Counted from the first letter of the stretch, positions 35,306 through 44,537 are shown. The stretch is 64,000 nucleotides of DNA from Actinocatenispora thailandica (GCF_016865425.1 NZ_AP023355.1:4462198-4526197), one strand, 5' to 3'. Notes: generated from the sequence alone by a model not told the origin. Program-made: numbers and translations.

Positions 35306-35755
35306 TCAGGCGCCGCGGCGGCGGGCCAGCCACCAGACGCCCGCGCCGGCCGCGAGCAGCATCCCGGCCAGCCCGACGAACAGCCCGACGTTTCCACCGG
35401 TGACCGGCAGCGTCGGCGTCGACGGGCTCGTCGAGGTCACCGGCGTGCTGGCCGACGCCGACGGCGACGCGCTGGCGCTCGCCGACGGGCTGGCACTGCT
35501 GCTCGACGGCGACGGGCTCGGCGAGCCGTACCCGCCGGGGGTCGACGGGCTCGGCGACCACGGCGCCGACGGGCTCGGCGCACCGTACCCGCCGGGGGTC
35601 GACGGGCTCGGCGACGACGAGCAGGACGACTGGCCGTAGCCGTTGCTGGAGCAGGTCGGTGCCGCCATCGCGTGATCGGCGACGGCCGGTGACCCCAGAG
35701 CGAGGCTGCCTCCGGCGGCCAGTGCGGCCACCGCCAGCGCGCGGGACGTACGCAT
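35306..35755 (-). CDS. Small LPxTG surface protein with Ser/Pro repeats
   Basis: 149 residues. Signal peptide about 1-27. The short mature part begins with two cysteines ('APTCSSNGYGQSSCSSS') and continues as repeats of SPSPSTPGGYG and SPSASASAS. The sorting signal LPVTG is at about 116, followed by a hydrophobic helix and RRR. There is no folded domain, so it is probably a wall-linked stalk or adhesin-like peptide. The sortase is elsewhere. GGAGAAG lies upstream of the ATG. It is 68 bp upstream of the LigD-like gene on the same strand. Confidence 0.82.
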   Translation of the reverse strand: MRTSRALAVAALAAGGSLALGSPAVADHAMAAPTCSSNGYGQSSCSSSPSPSTPGGYGAPSPSAPWSPSPSTPGGYGSPSPSPSSSSASPSASASASPSASASTPVTSTSPSTPTLPVTGGNVGLFVGLAGMLLAAGAGVWWLARRRGA

Positions 35756-35932
35756 ACTTCTCCTTGATCAGTCCCTTGATCTCACCGAACGCAACGAAGC
35801 ACTGCCCAGTTGGTTACTCAGGGTGGGTCTGCCGAGGCATCGGGGCGCAACCCGAACCCGGAACGCTGCCGCCGGGTTGGTCGGCGGCCGAATTCGGTTC
35901 CGGCCGGGGCCGCGGTCCGGTAGGAAGCGAAC

Positions 35933-36514
35933 ATGTTGCGTGGGGCGAAGATCGGGTTGCGCGCCCGGCAGGAGGCGGATGTCGCGATCCTGCACACCGA
36001 GCTGTACGACGACGTGGCGACCCGGTCCCGTTCCGATCCGCGTCCCTGGCGACCGGCCGCGCCGGGTTCGGCCTCACCGTTCGCGGTGCGGGAACCGTCC
36101 GAGGACGCGGCGATCTTCTCGGTCGTGGAACTGGCGGGTGGGGGCCTGGCCGGCGATGCCCTGTTGTGGGCGATCGACCAGCACAACCGGAAGGCCCACC
36201 TGGGCATCTCGCTGCGCCCCGACTGTCGTGGCCGGGGTCTCGGCACCGACGTGGTCCGCGTCCTGTGCGGGTTCGGCTTCGACACGCTCGGCCTGCAACG
36301 GCTGCAGATCGAGACGCTCGCGGACAACACCGGGATGCTGCGGGCCGCCGAGCGCGCCGGATTCGTCCAGGAGGGGCGGCTACACCGATCGCTCTGGGTG
36401 GCCGGTGAGTTCGTCGACGAGATCCTCCTCGGTCTCGTCGCCGCCGAGTACGACCCGGCCCGATCTCCCGATCCGTCTCGATCGGCGCCGGCGACCGGCG
36501 CCGGCCGGCGATGA
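35933..36514 (+). CDS. GNAT-family N-acetyltransferase
   Basis: 193 residues with the RimJ/RimL-like layout. 'KIGLRARQEADVAILHTELYDD' begins the fold. The acetyl-CoA pyrophosphate loop is 'RPDCRGRGLGTDVVRVLCGFGF' (R-G-R-G-L-G), followed by 'LGLQRLQIETLADNTGMLRAAERAGFVQEGRLHRSLWVAGEFVDEILLGLV'. This end is typical of enzymes that acetylate protein N termini or small amines. Substrate unknown. It is transcribed away from the LPxTG gene. Confidence 0.88.
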   Translation: MLRGAKIGLRARQEADVAILHTELYDDVATRSRSDPRPWRPAAPGSASPFAVREPSEDAAIFSVVELAGGGLAGDALLWAIDQHNRKAHLGISLRPDCRGRGLGTDVVRVLCGFGFDTLGLQRLQIETLADNTGMLRAAERAGFVQEGRLHRSLWVAGEFVDEILLGLVAAEYDPARSPDPSRSAPATGAGRR

Positions 36515-36625
36515 GTTCCGGGTCCGGTCGTCGTCCATCCAGCGTTGCCGCGTTGCCGCGTTGCCGGGCGGCTCAGAGGCCGGACGGCCGGGCGGCAGCC
36601 GACAGGCCATGCCTCTGGAGGAGCG

Positions 36626-37210
36626 ATGCGTTCGATCAGCGCCACGATGTTCATCAGCCTGGACGGGGTCGTTCAGGGCCTCGGCCGGCCGGACGAGGAC
36701 ACCCGCGGCGGGTTCACCCACGGCGGCTGGGGCCCGGGGTACACCGACGAGGTGATGCGCCGGGAACTCGGCAAGGGTATGGCCCGGCCCGGCGACCTGC
36801 TGCTCGGCCGGCGGACCTGGGAGGACTTCACCTCGGCGTGGGGCCAGGCCACCGACGGCAACCCGATCAGCGCGCACCTGAACGCGGCCACCAAGTACGT
36901 CGTGTCCCGGACACTGTCCGACGCGGACGCCTGGCAGAACTCGATCCTGCTGCGCGGCGAGGCGGTCGAGACGGTGGCCGAGCTGAAGGCCCGGCCCGGC
37001 GGCGACCTGAGCATCAACGGCAGCGCGTCGCTGGTCCGCAGCCTGCACGCGGCCGGCCTGATCGACCGCTACACCCTGTTGATCCATCCGGTGACGCTGG
37101 GCAGCGGGATGCGGCTGTTCGAGGGCGAGGCGCCGCGGACCGAGTTCGAGCTGACCGGCAGCGTCACCACCGGTACCGGCGTGATCATCGCGCACTACAC
37201 CCGGCGCTGA
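36626..37210 (+). CDS. Dihydrofolate reductase / RibD C-terminal domain protein
   Basis: 194 residues. 'SATMFISLDGVVQGLG', 'PGDLLLGRRTWEDF', 'TKYVVSRTLSDADAWQNSILLRG', 'GDLSINGSASLVRSLHAAGLIDRYTLLIHPVTLGSGMRLFEG' are the landmarks of the RibD-C/YwjB-type reductases. They use NADPH with unknown small substrates and are not the true folate enzyme. The start has TGGAGGAG five bases upstream. A short GTTGCCGC triplication (about 36535-36560) lies in the gap before it. It converges on the DUF5682 operon. Confidence 0.88.
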   Translation: MRSISATMFISLDGVVQGLGRPDEDTRGGFTHGGWGPGYTDEVMRRELGKGMARPGDLLLGRRTWEDFTSAWGQATDGNPISAHLNAATKYVVSRTLSDADAWQNSILLRGEAVETVAELKARPGGDLSINGSASLVRSLHAAGLIDRYTLLIHPVTLGSGMRLFEGEAPRTEFELTGSVTTGTGVIIAHYTRR

Positions 37211-37273
37211 GCCGACGCCGAAAAGGCGCCGGGCTCGGCCGGGTCCGCGGATCGCCACCCGGTCCGGTGCGGC

Positions 37274-40126
37274 TCAGCCCAGCAGCGCGGCGACCGCGAC
37301 CGCGGCGGCCGGATGCTCACCGAGCAGGCCACTCGGCGGCACGGCCGACGCGACACGCCAGGCGCCGTCGCTCCCCAGCAGGGCAGCGACGGCATTGCAG
37401 CTGTCCGGCCGGGCCGCGAGCAGCTCGACCACCGGGCCGGATGCCACCGGTTCCGGTGCGGCCGGCGCCGGGGGCGGCGCGGCCCACGGTGGGGTCCAGG
37501 CATCGAGGGCACGCAGCGAACCGGGGAAGGTGCGGCCCGCCTCGCGCACCAGCAGCGGCATCAGCTCGGCGGCCTCCGCCCGCAGCGTGGTCAGCAGCGT
37601 CGGCAACCAGGGCAGCAGCACCTGATCGGGCAGTCGGGCGAACGCACCGGACAGCACCTCCACCACGAACCCGGTCAACCCCGGCGCCGGGTCGAGCGCC
37701 TGCACGAAGCCGCTCAGGTACGCGGGGAAGGACGGCACGGTCAGCGGGTTGCCCAGCAGCTCGTCGCACCGGGCTCGCAGGTCGGCCAGGGTGAGCAGAC
37801 CGAGCTGGTACCGCGCGGCCCAGAGCAGCGCGACCGTGGCCGGCGTCTCCGGATGCGACTGGGCCACCGCCAGCTCCAGCTGGGCCCGGTCGCAGCCGAG
37901 CGACAGCGCCAGGCTCTCCATGCTGAACAGGAAACCCAGCATCGCGGCGACCTGCCGGACCGACGTCTCCTCGTCGACCGTGGCGACCGGGAGCAGCGTG
38001 CAGTAGTGCGCGTAGCCGGCGGTGACGAACTCCTGCACCCACCCGGGCAGCGTCGGCGCCACCCCGTGGTAGTACGTGAGGAGTCGGCGGATGCGGCGCA
38101 GCACGTCGGGGGCGCCGGCGACGGTGCGCTCGGCGGCGAGCAGGACGACCGCGCGGGCGCCGAGCTCCTCGGTGAAACGACGATTGGTCAGGAACAGGAT
38201 CGAGTCCTCGACCGCGGCGAGCGCGGTGCCGGCGGTCGCGGTGGCGTCCCAGGCGGCGCGGCGCAGCCGCTGCTCGAGCACCTGCTCGACGGTGACCCCG
38301 TCGTAGCCGAGCTCGATCAGCGACCGCTGGTTGCGGCCCAGCGCAAGATCCCAGCTCTCCTGAACCGAACTCTCCCCGAGGGTGCGCTCACCCATGATCG
38401 GCCGGACGGTGCCGTCCGGCAGCAGCCGGCGCAGCAGCCACAGCAGGTCCGAGCAGGCCCGCAGCTCGGGCCGCGCGGCCAGATCGAGCAGGGCCCGCTT
38501 CTGGGTGCGTGCGGTCAGGTCGAGCCCGAGCGGGGCGAGCCGGTCGTACACGTCGCGGGCCAGCGGCGGCAGCGCGTCGTAGCCGACCCGGCCGATCCGG
38601 TCGCCGCCGAGCAGCATCCCGCACAGCGTCGCAACGTCCCGTCGGCCCGGCACGGTGTCCTTCTCGATGCAGGTGACCGCCGCATCGGTGAAGTCGTACG
38701 GGGTGGGCCGGTGCCGGCCGCGGATCCCGGCCAGCAACACCGCGGTCTCGAACACCGCGATCGCGTCCGCGGTGCTGGCCAGGTAGCCGTTGCGGCGCGC
38801 CAACCGGACCAGGTCCACGCACCAGGCACGCAGCTCGTCGGGGTTCAGCCCGCCGGGCCGGGACGGCGCGGACAGGAACTCGGACAACCTGTCGTGCACC
38901 GGCTCGTCCGGGGCGGCCGGCGCACCGCCGGCCGGTGGCTGCACCGCCCCGGCCGCCCCGCCGGACTTCGCCGAACCGGCCGCGCGACCGGACTTCGCCG
39001 AACCCGTCGCGCCGCCGGACTTCGCCGGCCGCACCCGGTACGGCCGGACGCCGCCGCGACCGCCGGTGGCGCGGGACCAGGTGGCGGCGGCGATCGACAC
39101 CGAACCCGACGCGAGACCGAACTGCGCCTCGATCGCCGAGTGGCTGGACGGGATCAACCCGTAGAGCCAGCTGGTCGCGGTGCGCGGACCGATCTGGTAC
39201 GCCGCGGTGGAGTCGATGCCGAACTGCTCGACCCGGCTCGCCGCGTGGAACGCGCCGCACACGTACAGGCAGTCGTCGGTGTGCACGGTGGACCGGCCAC
39301 GGTGCTCGCGGATCCGGGTCCACATGTACCGCTCGCGGGTCTCGTCGCCGCGCAACCGCTCGGGATCGGGTGTCAGCCGCCGGAACAGGCTGCCGATCAG
39401 CACCATGACCTGCCGGTACGTGTCGTGGTCGGCGCCGACCAGCGGCTGCTCGACGTACTGGTCCCACCACTCCGACCAGTGCCGCACCTTGCCGTGGTGC
39501 AGCAGGAACGCCTCCAGCTCGGCGAACCGTGGCCGCAGGTCGCCGAGCTGCACCCCGACTGCGTCGCCGTGCAGGGCGGTGTCGTCCGGCCCGGCCTCGG
39601 TCGCCGCCGGCTCGCGCGGCGTCTGCTGGAACACGTGGTCGGTCGAGTGGTCCACGCAGACCAGCTCGACCCCGGGGGTGGTCGCCGCGTAGGCGATGGC
39701 CTGGTATTCGGCGGACGCCTCGGTGATCGGAGCGATCACCGACAGCGGCCCCCACTCGGCCGGGAACCCGGCCAGCTCCGACGCGTACGCCTGGAGCGCG
39801 ACCGGCAGGGTGCAGTTTCCCAGCTCGCCGAGCAGTGGCTGCAGATCCTCGCACAGCTCCAGGTAGATCACCTTCGGCTGCTTGGCCCGCAACCGCCGGG
39901 CCATCGCCACCGCCGAGGCCGGCGAGTGGTGACAGACCGGGAAGATCTCCAGCCTCTCGCGCAGCGCGCGGTCGACGTCGTCGACCAGCCCGGTGAGGAT
40001 GTCCGCGGCGACCTCCCCACCGCCGAACTCCTCGGCCGCGTCACCGAGCTGGCCGCGCAGCGCCGCGAACGGCCCGCCGGCCAGCACCCGGCCCGCCGAG
40101 TTGCCGCCACTCCCGGCCGCGGTCAT
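37274..40126 (-). CDS. DUF5682-type protein (YehM-like), last gene of the MoxR/VWA/SWIM operon
   Basis: 950 residues, cytoplasmic. The N-terminal ~350 residues contain 'IFPVCHHSPASAVAMARRLRAKQPKVIYLELCEDLQPLL' (His-His-Ser at 66-68) and 'CLYVCGAFHAASRVEQFG' (about 287-303). These two His motifs recall the TraB/TIKI/EreA-like hydrolase superfamily, which is my inference. A low-complexity linker with three SAKSGG-A-AG copies lies at about 368-393. A long helical C-terminal part follows. Its ATG overlaps the stop of the ATPase gene (ATGA). E. coli YehM, beside YehL (AAA+), YehP (VWA) and YehQ (SWIM), is, as I recall, the same family. Biochemical role unknown. Confidence 0.85.
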   Translation of the reverse strand: MTAAGSGGNSAGRVLAGGPFAALRGQLGDAAEEFGGGEVAADILTGLVDDVDRALRERLEIFPVCHHSPASAVAMARRLRAKQPKVIYLELCEDLQPLLGELGNCTLPVALQAYASELAGFPAEWGPLSVIAPITEASAEYQAIAYAATTPGVELVCVDHSTDHVFQQTPREPAATEAGPDDTALHGDAVGVQLGDLRPRFAELEAFLLHHGKVRHWSEWWDQYVEQPLVGADHDTYRQVMVLIGSLFRRLTPDPERLRGDETRERYMWTRIREHRGRSTVHTDDCLYVCGAFHAASRVEQFGIDSTAAYQIGPRTATSWLYGLIPSSHSAIEAQFGLASGSVSIAAATWSRATGGRGGVRPYRVRPAKSGGATGSAKSGRAAGSAKSGGAAGAVQPPAGGAPAAPDEPVHDRLSEFLSAPSRPGGLNPDELRAWCVDLVRLARRNGYLASTADAIAVFETAVLLAGIRGRHRPTPYDFTDAAVTCIEKDTVPGRRDVATLCGMLLGGDRIGRVGYDALPPLARDVYDRLAPLGLDLTARTQKRALLDLAARPELRACSDLLWLLRRLLPDGTVRPIMGERTLGESSVQESWDLALGRNQRSLIELGYDGVTVEQVLEQRLRRAAWDATATAGTALAAVEDSILFLTNRRFTEELGARAVVLLAAERTVAGAPDVLRRIRRLLTYYHGVAPTLPGWVQEFVTAGYAHYCTLLPVATVDEETSVRQVAAMLGFLFSMESLALSLGCDRAQLELAVAQSHPETPATVALLWAARYQLGLLTLADLRARCDELLGNPLTVPSFPAYLSGFVQALDPAPGLTGFVVEVLSGAFARLPDQVLLPWLPTLLTTLRAEAAELMPLLVREAGRTFPGSLRALDAWTPPWAAPPPAPAAPEPVASGPVVELLAARPDSCNAVAALLGSDGAWRVASAVPPSGLLGEHPAAAVAVAALLG

Positions 40127-41238
40127 GACAGCGTCGCGATGGTGTCGCGGCCACCGTCGAGGAACGCCGGCCACTCCCCACCCTCCGCCTTGCTGCGCGG
40201 TTCGACGACCCCGTGCCAGTACTTGTTCAGGATCGCCAGATCCTCCGGGCTGCGCCGGGCCAGCGACCCGACCAGCGAGGCGGCGAGGCGTTCGGCGGTC
40301 AGCGTGCGGTCCCCGAAGAAGTGGCTGGACAGGATCGCGTCCTCCAGCACGCCGATCTGCTCGGCGGTGGACAGCGCCGACTCCAGCTTCTCGTCGTCGC
40401 TGGCCGCCGACTGCGCCGCGGCCCGCAGGTCGGCGAAGCTCTGCAGCAGGATCGACAGCAGCGACGGCGGCACGTCCAGCTCGATCGCGTGCCGTTTCAG
40501 CAGCTCCTCGGTGCGGAACCGGACGATCTCGGTCTCGCTCTTCTTGTTCGTCACCACCGGGATGCGCACGAAGTTGAACCGGCGCTTCAGTGCCGAGGAC
40601 AGGTCGTTGACGCCCCGGTCGCGGCTGTTGGCGGTGGCGATGATGGAGAAGCCGGGCTGGGCGAACACGATGTTGTCGTCGCCCAGCTCCGGGATCGCCA
40701 CGTACTTCTCGGACAGGATCGAGATCAGCGCGTCCTGCACGTCGCTGGTGGAGCGGGTCAGCTCCTCGAACCGGCCGATCACCCCGCGCTCCATCGCGGT
40801 CATGATCGGCGACGGGATCATCGAGTCCCGGGACTGCCCCTTCGCGATCACCATCGACACGTTCCAGGAGTACTTGATGTGGTCCTCGGTGGTGCCCGCG
40901 GTGCCCTGCACGACCAGCGTCGAGTTGCGGCAGATCGCCGCCGACAGCAGCTCGGCGAGCCAGCTCTTGCCCGTCCCGGGGTCGCCGATCAGCAGCAGAC
41001 CCCGGTCGGAGGCGAGCGTGACGATGGCACGCTCGACGAAACTGCGGTCGCCGAACCACTTCTGCGGTATCTCACGCTCCAGCCCGTCGGCGCGCTCCGA
41101 ACCGAGGACGAACAGCCGCACCATCTTCGGCGACAGTCGCCACGAGAACGGTTTCGGCCCGTCGTCCACCGACTCCAGCCAGTCCAGCTCGTCGGCGTAC
41201 TTGACCTCGGCGGGCGCGCGCAGCAGGTCGTCGGTCAC
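40123..41238 (-). CDS. MoxR-type AAA+ ATPase (YehL-like)
   Basis: 371 residues. Walker A GDPGTGKS at 85-92. The Walker B position reads 'GVIGRFEEL' (152-160), with Glu-Glu instead of Asp-Glu. Sensor 1 is 'IIATANSRD' (N204) and an arginine finger lies in 'SALKRRFNF' (219-220). An insertion with 'GTTEDHIKYSWNVSMVIAKGQSRDSMI' lies where MoxR proteins hold their helix-2 insert. MoxR ATPases act as chaperones for metal-enzyme or complex assembly together with VWA proteins, and the VWA gene here lies 10 bp upstream. It overlaps the DUF5682 gene by ATGA. Confidence 0.92.
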   Translation of the reverse strand: MTDDLLRAPAEVKYADELDWLESVDDGPKPFSWRLSPKMVRLFVLGSERADGLEREIPQKWFGDRSFVERAIVTLASDRGLLLIGDPGTGKSWLAELLSAAICRNSTLVVQGTAGTTEDHIKYSWNVSMVIAKGQSRDSMIPSPIMTAMERGVIGRFEELTRSTSDVQDALISILSEKYVAIPELGDDNIVFAQPGFSIIATANSRDRGVNDLSSALKRRFNFVRIPVVTNKKSETEIVRFRTEELLKRHAIELDVPPSLLSILLQSFADLRAAAQSAASDDEKLESALSTAEQIGVLEDAILSSHFFGDRTLTAERLAASLVGSLARRSPEDLAILNKYWHGVVEPRSKAEGGEWPAFLDGGRDTIATLS

Positions 41239-41248
41239 GATGTTTCTC

Positions 41249-42655
41249 CTAGCCGAGGAAGTTCTTGAGTTCGGACACGAGCTTGCGGATGTGGCCGGAG
41301 ATCACCGGGGTGCCGAGGTCCTTGAACTTCTGCCGGAACCACGGGTTGACCTCCTGCCGGCCGGAACTGGTGACGGAGCCCACCGGGATCAGTCGCACCC
41401 CGGAGCGATGCGCCGCCTGCAACCCGTCGAACAGCGGCTGGGACCGGCCGAACTCGTAGAAGTCGGAGATCCACACCAGCACCGTGTTGCGCGGGTCGAC
41501 GATCTTGGGTTGCGCCATGGCCAGCGCGACCGGACCGTCGTTGCCGCCGCCGAGATTGGTGCGCAGCAACACCTCGAACGGGTCGTGCACCCACGGCGTC
41601 AGGTCGAGCGACCTGGTGTCGTACGCGATCAGGTGCACGTCCACCTTCGGCAACCCGGCGAAGATCGAGGCCAGGATGGTGCAGTTGACCATGGAGTCGA
41701 CCATCGAACCGGACTGGTCGACCACCACGATCATGCGCGCCGGCGTGGTGCGCCGGGCGGTGTGCTTGTAGAACAGCCGGTCGACGTAGAGCCGCTCGTC
41801 GTCGGGGTTCCAGTTGGTCAGGTTCTGCCAGATGGTGCGGTCGACGTCCAGGTTGCGGAACACCCGCTTGGGCGGCACCGACCGGTCGACGGTGCCGGCG
41901 CTGGTCTTCTCCACCTGGGTGCGCAGCACCTGGGCGACCTCGTCCACGTACCGCCGGATCAGCGCCTTCGCGTTGGCCAGCGCGACGCCGGACAGGTTCG
42001 ACTTGTCCCGCAGCAGCTGCTCGATCAGCGACATGCTCGGCGTCAACTGCTTGGCCAGCACCGGATCGGCGAGCACCTCACGCAGCCGCATCCGGCTGAC
42101 CAGGTCGCCCTCGATGTCGGCGAGCACGCCGCCCAGTTCGTTGCCGTTGGGCTGGCCGCGCAGTTGACCCGGCTCGCCGCCGAGCGCGCGTTCGAGCCAC
42201 CCCGCGTCGGACTGCCAGCCGGCGAGTTGGGTGGCGCTGACGCCGCCGCAGCCGGCGGCGAACACGTTGAGCAGCAACTTGCCGGCCAGGGCGGCCCGGC
42301 GCACCTCCGCGGCGGTGTCCCGGGACTCGGTCGGCGCCGGCCGGAACAGGTCGTCGAACTCGGCGGCCAGCTCGGGGAAGCGTTGCACCACCGTGTCGAC
42401 GCTGACCGACGGATCGGTCAGCGCGGACGGCAGGCCGAGCTCGTCCACGATCTGCACGGTGGTCGCCTCCAGCGCGGGCTGCTCGTCCGTGCCGAACACC
42501 CGCGACAGCAGACGCCAGTAGAGCACCTGGCGGCGCGCGGCGTCGCGATCCGCATCCGCCGGCCGACCGTCGTGCCGGGACGGCGCATCCGCCAGCGCAT
42601 CGTCGTTTCCGGGCCCCGCATCTGTTCCGGCGGGCGCCGGTTCGTGATCGGTCAT
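41249..42655 (-). CDS. VWA-domain protein, CoxE/YehP-like
   Basis: 468 residues. The N-terminal ~300 residues are helical ('RQVLYWRLLSRVFG', 'LVSRMRLREVLADPVLAKQLTPSMSLIEQLLRDKSNLSGVALANAKALIRRYVDEVAQVLR'). The VWA domain spans about 300-468 with an intact MIDAS (D-Q-S-G-S at 313-317), a Thr in 'RTNLGGGND' and 'VWISDF'. It is probably the partner or adaptor of the adjacent AAA+ ATPase. The ATG overlaps the stop of the gene before it. Cytoplasmic: no signal or membrane segment is seen. Confidence 0.9.
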   Translation of the reverse strand: MTDHEPAPAGTDAGPGNDDALADAPSRHDGRPADADRDAARRQVLYWRLLSRVFGTDEQPALEATTVQIVDELGLPSALTDPSVSVDTVVQRFPELAAEFDDLFRPAPTESRDTAAEVRRAALAGKLLLNVFAAGCGGVSATQLAGWQSDAGWLERALGGEPGQLRGQPNGNELGGVLADIEGDLVSRMRLREVLADPVLAKQLTPSMSLIEQLLRDKSNLSGVALANAKALIRRYVDEVAQVLRTQVEKTSAGTVDRSVPPKRVFRNLDVDRTIWQNLTNWNPDDERLYVDRLFYKHTARRTTPARMIVVVDQSGSMVDSMVNCTILASIFAGLPKVDVHLIAYDTRSLDLTPWVHDPFEVLLRTNLGGGNDGPVALAMAQPKIVDPRNTVLVWISDFYEFGRSQPLFDGLQAAHRSGVRLIPVGSVTSSGRQEVNPWFRQKFKDLGTPVISGHIRKLVSELKNFLG

Positions 42656-44022
42656 GAGCGCAGCAGCCGTCCGGCGCGTTCCCGCAGCACGGAAACCGCG
42701 TCGTTCTTCGCCTCCGCCTTGGCCACCTTGGCGTCGGTGGGGCCGAGCGCCCAGTCGCCGGTACCGGTCTGCGCGGGCCTGCGCTTCACCGTGGCCCGCA
42801 CTGCGAGCGGTTGCAGCAGCCACTCGCCGGCATCCCAACGCAGCAACCCGATGCACCCGGTCGAACCGGCCACCAGCGCCGGTGTCAGCGGGCCGCAGCC
42901 GGGCAGCCGGTCGAGGTCGAACCGCAACCGGTGCTCGCCCAACACGGCCGCACCGTCGACCACCTGGTAGTCCTCCACCAGCACCGGCTCGGCGATCCGG
43001 GCCGGGTGGCGGTCCAGCGGCGACGGTGCCGCCGCGGTCGCGGTCGGCAGCGTGAGGCGGGCGGTGGTGAACGGGTCGGCCGGCTCCCCCGGCCGGGCCG
43101 CCTCCTCGCACCAGTGCAGGTCTCCGCCGGGCAGCGACGGCATGTCGGTCAGCTCCAGCGCGCGGTGCTCGGCGAGCGCCCCCAACAGCACCGGAGCGTC
43201 GAACAGCGTCCACACCGCGGGACCCACGATCGTGTCGACCTTCGCCACGACCAACGACGTGCGCACCAACCGGACGCCGTCCGCGCTCTCCAGCACACCG
43301 TGCACCTGCAGTTGCACCGCGGTGGCGTGTTCGTGCACGTCGACGCCGAGCGGCAGCAACCGGCCGGACACCGGTGTCGGCTCGACCGGGCCGGGCCAGG
43401 CGTCCTGCGCCAGCAGGACCGCGCGCGACCACAGGTCGCCCCAGCGGCGCAGCGGCAGCAGCTCCATCGTCGCGATCGGCGCGCAGGCACGCAGCTCGGC
43501 GCCGAACCCGTCCAACAGCACGGCGAGGCGCCGGGTGCGCGGCTCGGCCAGCAACGCGGCGACCACCGACGCGGACGCCGCGACCAGATCCTCGTCGACA
43601 CCGCGCCAGCCGGTGACGGCCAGCTCGGTCAGCCAGGATCGGGCGGCGGCCAGCGGCAGGCCCGCCGCGTCGGCACCGGCACCGACCCACTCGTCGCGTC
43701 GCCGGCCGAGCGCGGCGTCGAACCGGGCCAGCAGGGCGTCGTGCGCGGCACCGAACAGCGCCGCCCGGGCCCCGGCGAGCGCCGCCAGGTATGCGTCCGC
43801 CACGGTGCCCGCGGCGAGTTTCGCGACCGCCTCGCCGACCGGTACCGCCAGCGGCGACGTGCCGACCGCGGCGGCCAGCGCGGTCAGCGCCGCGCGCTCC
43901 GGCTCGCCCAGCCGACTCAACCCGTGGGCCAGCACCTCGTCCAGCCCGTCCGCGACGTCGAGTGCCGGAGCGAGGCCGGCGACGTCGCCGTCGAGCAACA
44001 TGCCCAGCTGGGTGGCGAGCAT
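42652..44022 (-). CDS. Unknown protein of the MoxR/VWA/SWIM operon
   Basis: 456 residues, Ala/Leu-rich. About 1-190 is helical ('LDEVLAHGLSRLGEPERAALTALAAAVGTSPLAVPVGEAVAKLAAG'). The remainder is rich in beta strands ('GVRLVRTSLVVAKVDTIVGPAVWTLFDAPVLLG', 'GCIGLLRWDAGEWLLQPLAVRATVKRRP'). I recognise no domain. Its start overlaps the SWIM gene stop by one base (TGATG) and its end overlaps the VWA start (ATGA), so it is made in step with them. It may correspond to the non-SWIM part of the larger YehQ-type proteins, but I cannot show this. Confidence 0.8.
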   Translation of the reverse strand: MLATQLGMLLDGDVAGLAPALDVADGLDEVLAHGLSRLGEPERAALTALAAAVGTSPLAVPVGEAVAKLAAGTVADAYLAALAGARAALFGAAHDALLARFDAALGRRRDEWVGAGADAAGLPLAAARSWLTELAVTGWRGVDEDLVAASASVVAALLAEPRTRRLAVLLDGFGAELRACAPIATMELLPLRRWGDLWSRAVLLAQDAWPGPVEPTPVSGRLLPLGVDVHEHATAVQLQVHGVLESADGVRLVRTSLVVAKVDTIVGPAVWTLFDAPVLLGALAEHRALELTDMPSLPGGDLHWCEEAARPGEPADPFTTARLTLPTATAAAPSPLDRHPARIAEPVLVEDYQVVDGAAVLGEHRLRFDLDRLPGCGPLTPALVAGSTGCIGLLRWDAGEWLLQPLAVRATVKRRPAQTGTGDWALGPTDAKVAKAEAKNDAVSVLRERAGRLLRS

Positions 44023-44537
44023 CAGCCGACCACCCTCGTCGCGCCGAACCAGTGCAGCTCCGGCACCGGCTCACGCACCTCTGGAAGCTCCAGATAGGAC
44101 AGGTGACGCAGGAAGCGGCTGAACACGGTGGCCGCCGGGGTCGGCTCGTGGTGCGCGTCCAGCGCCGAGGGCAGGTCACCGTCCGGCTCGACCTCGACCC
44201 GCAGGTAGCGCGCGACGCGCTCGGTGCCGTACTGCAGGGCGGCCTCGGCGAGCAGCAGCCGGATGTGCTTGCACGGCTGCGGTCCGTGCAGCGCGCCGCA
44301 CGGACGGTTGTTGTTGGTGCTGCAGCTCAGCCCGTGCCCGACCGCCGTCACCGCGGACACGTAGACCCGGGCGATGTCCGAGCCACTGGACACCACGCCC
44401 TGCACCCGCCCGTCGGCCAGCTCCACGAACGGGACCTTGGCGAGCTTGCGCACCGCCACCGGCCGGACCAGCACGGCGCCGCTGCGCCGCGCCCAGTCGC
44501 CCTGCCCGCCGACCGCGATCGGCTCTGATTCGTCCAT
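44022..44537 (-). CDS. SWIM zinc-finger protein, first gene of the MoxR/VWA operon
   Basis: 171 residues. The zinc-binding motif reads 'LSCSTNNNRPCGALHGPQPCKHIRLLLAEAALQYG' in segments: Cys, Cys, then the diagnostic C-K-H of SWIM domains (CxCxnCxH, here with a wider first pair). SWIM domains bind DNA or proteins. N-terminal strands ('FVELADGRVQGVVSSGSDIARVYVSAVTAV') match the usual SWIM preface. The start at 44537 is the first supported one. A 165-bp gap upstream carries the operon promoter, which I could not define. Confidence 0.82.
   Translation of the reverse strand: MDESEPIAVGGQGDWARRSGAVLVRPVAVRKLAKVPFVELADGRVQGVVSSGSDIARVYVSAVTAVGHGLSCSTNNNRPCGALHGPQPCKHIRLLLAEAALQYGTERVARYLRVEVEPDGDLPSALDAHHEPTPAATVFSRFLRHLSYLELPEVREPVPELHWFGATRVVG

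Noticed and set aside
37313-42970. Very long open frame on the plus strand opposite the MoxR/VWA operon
   Set aside because: It runs antisense to four well-supported genes, has an Arg/Gly/His-rich shadow composition and no domain sense. In such GC-rich DNA long antisense frames are expected.
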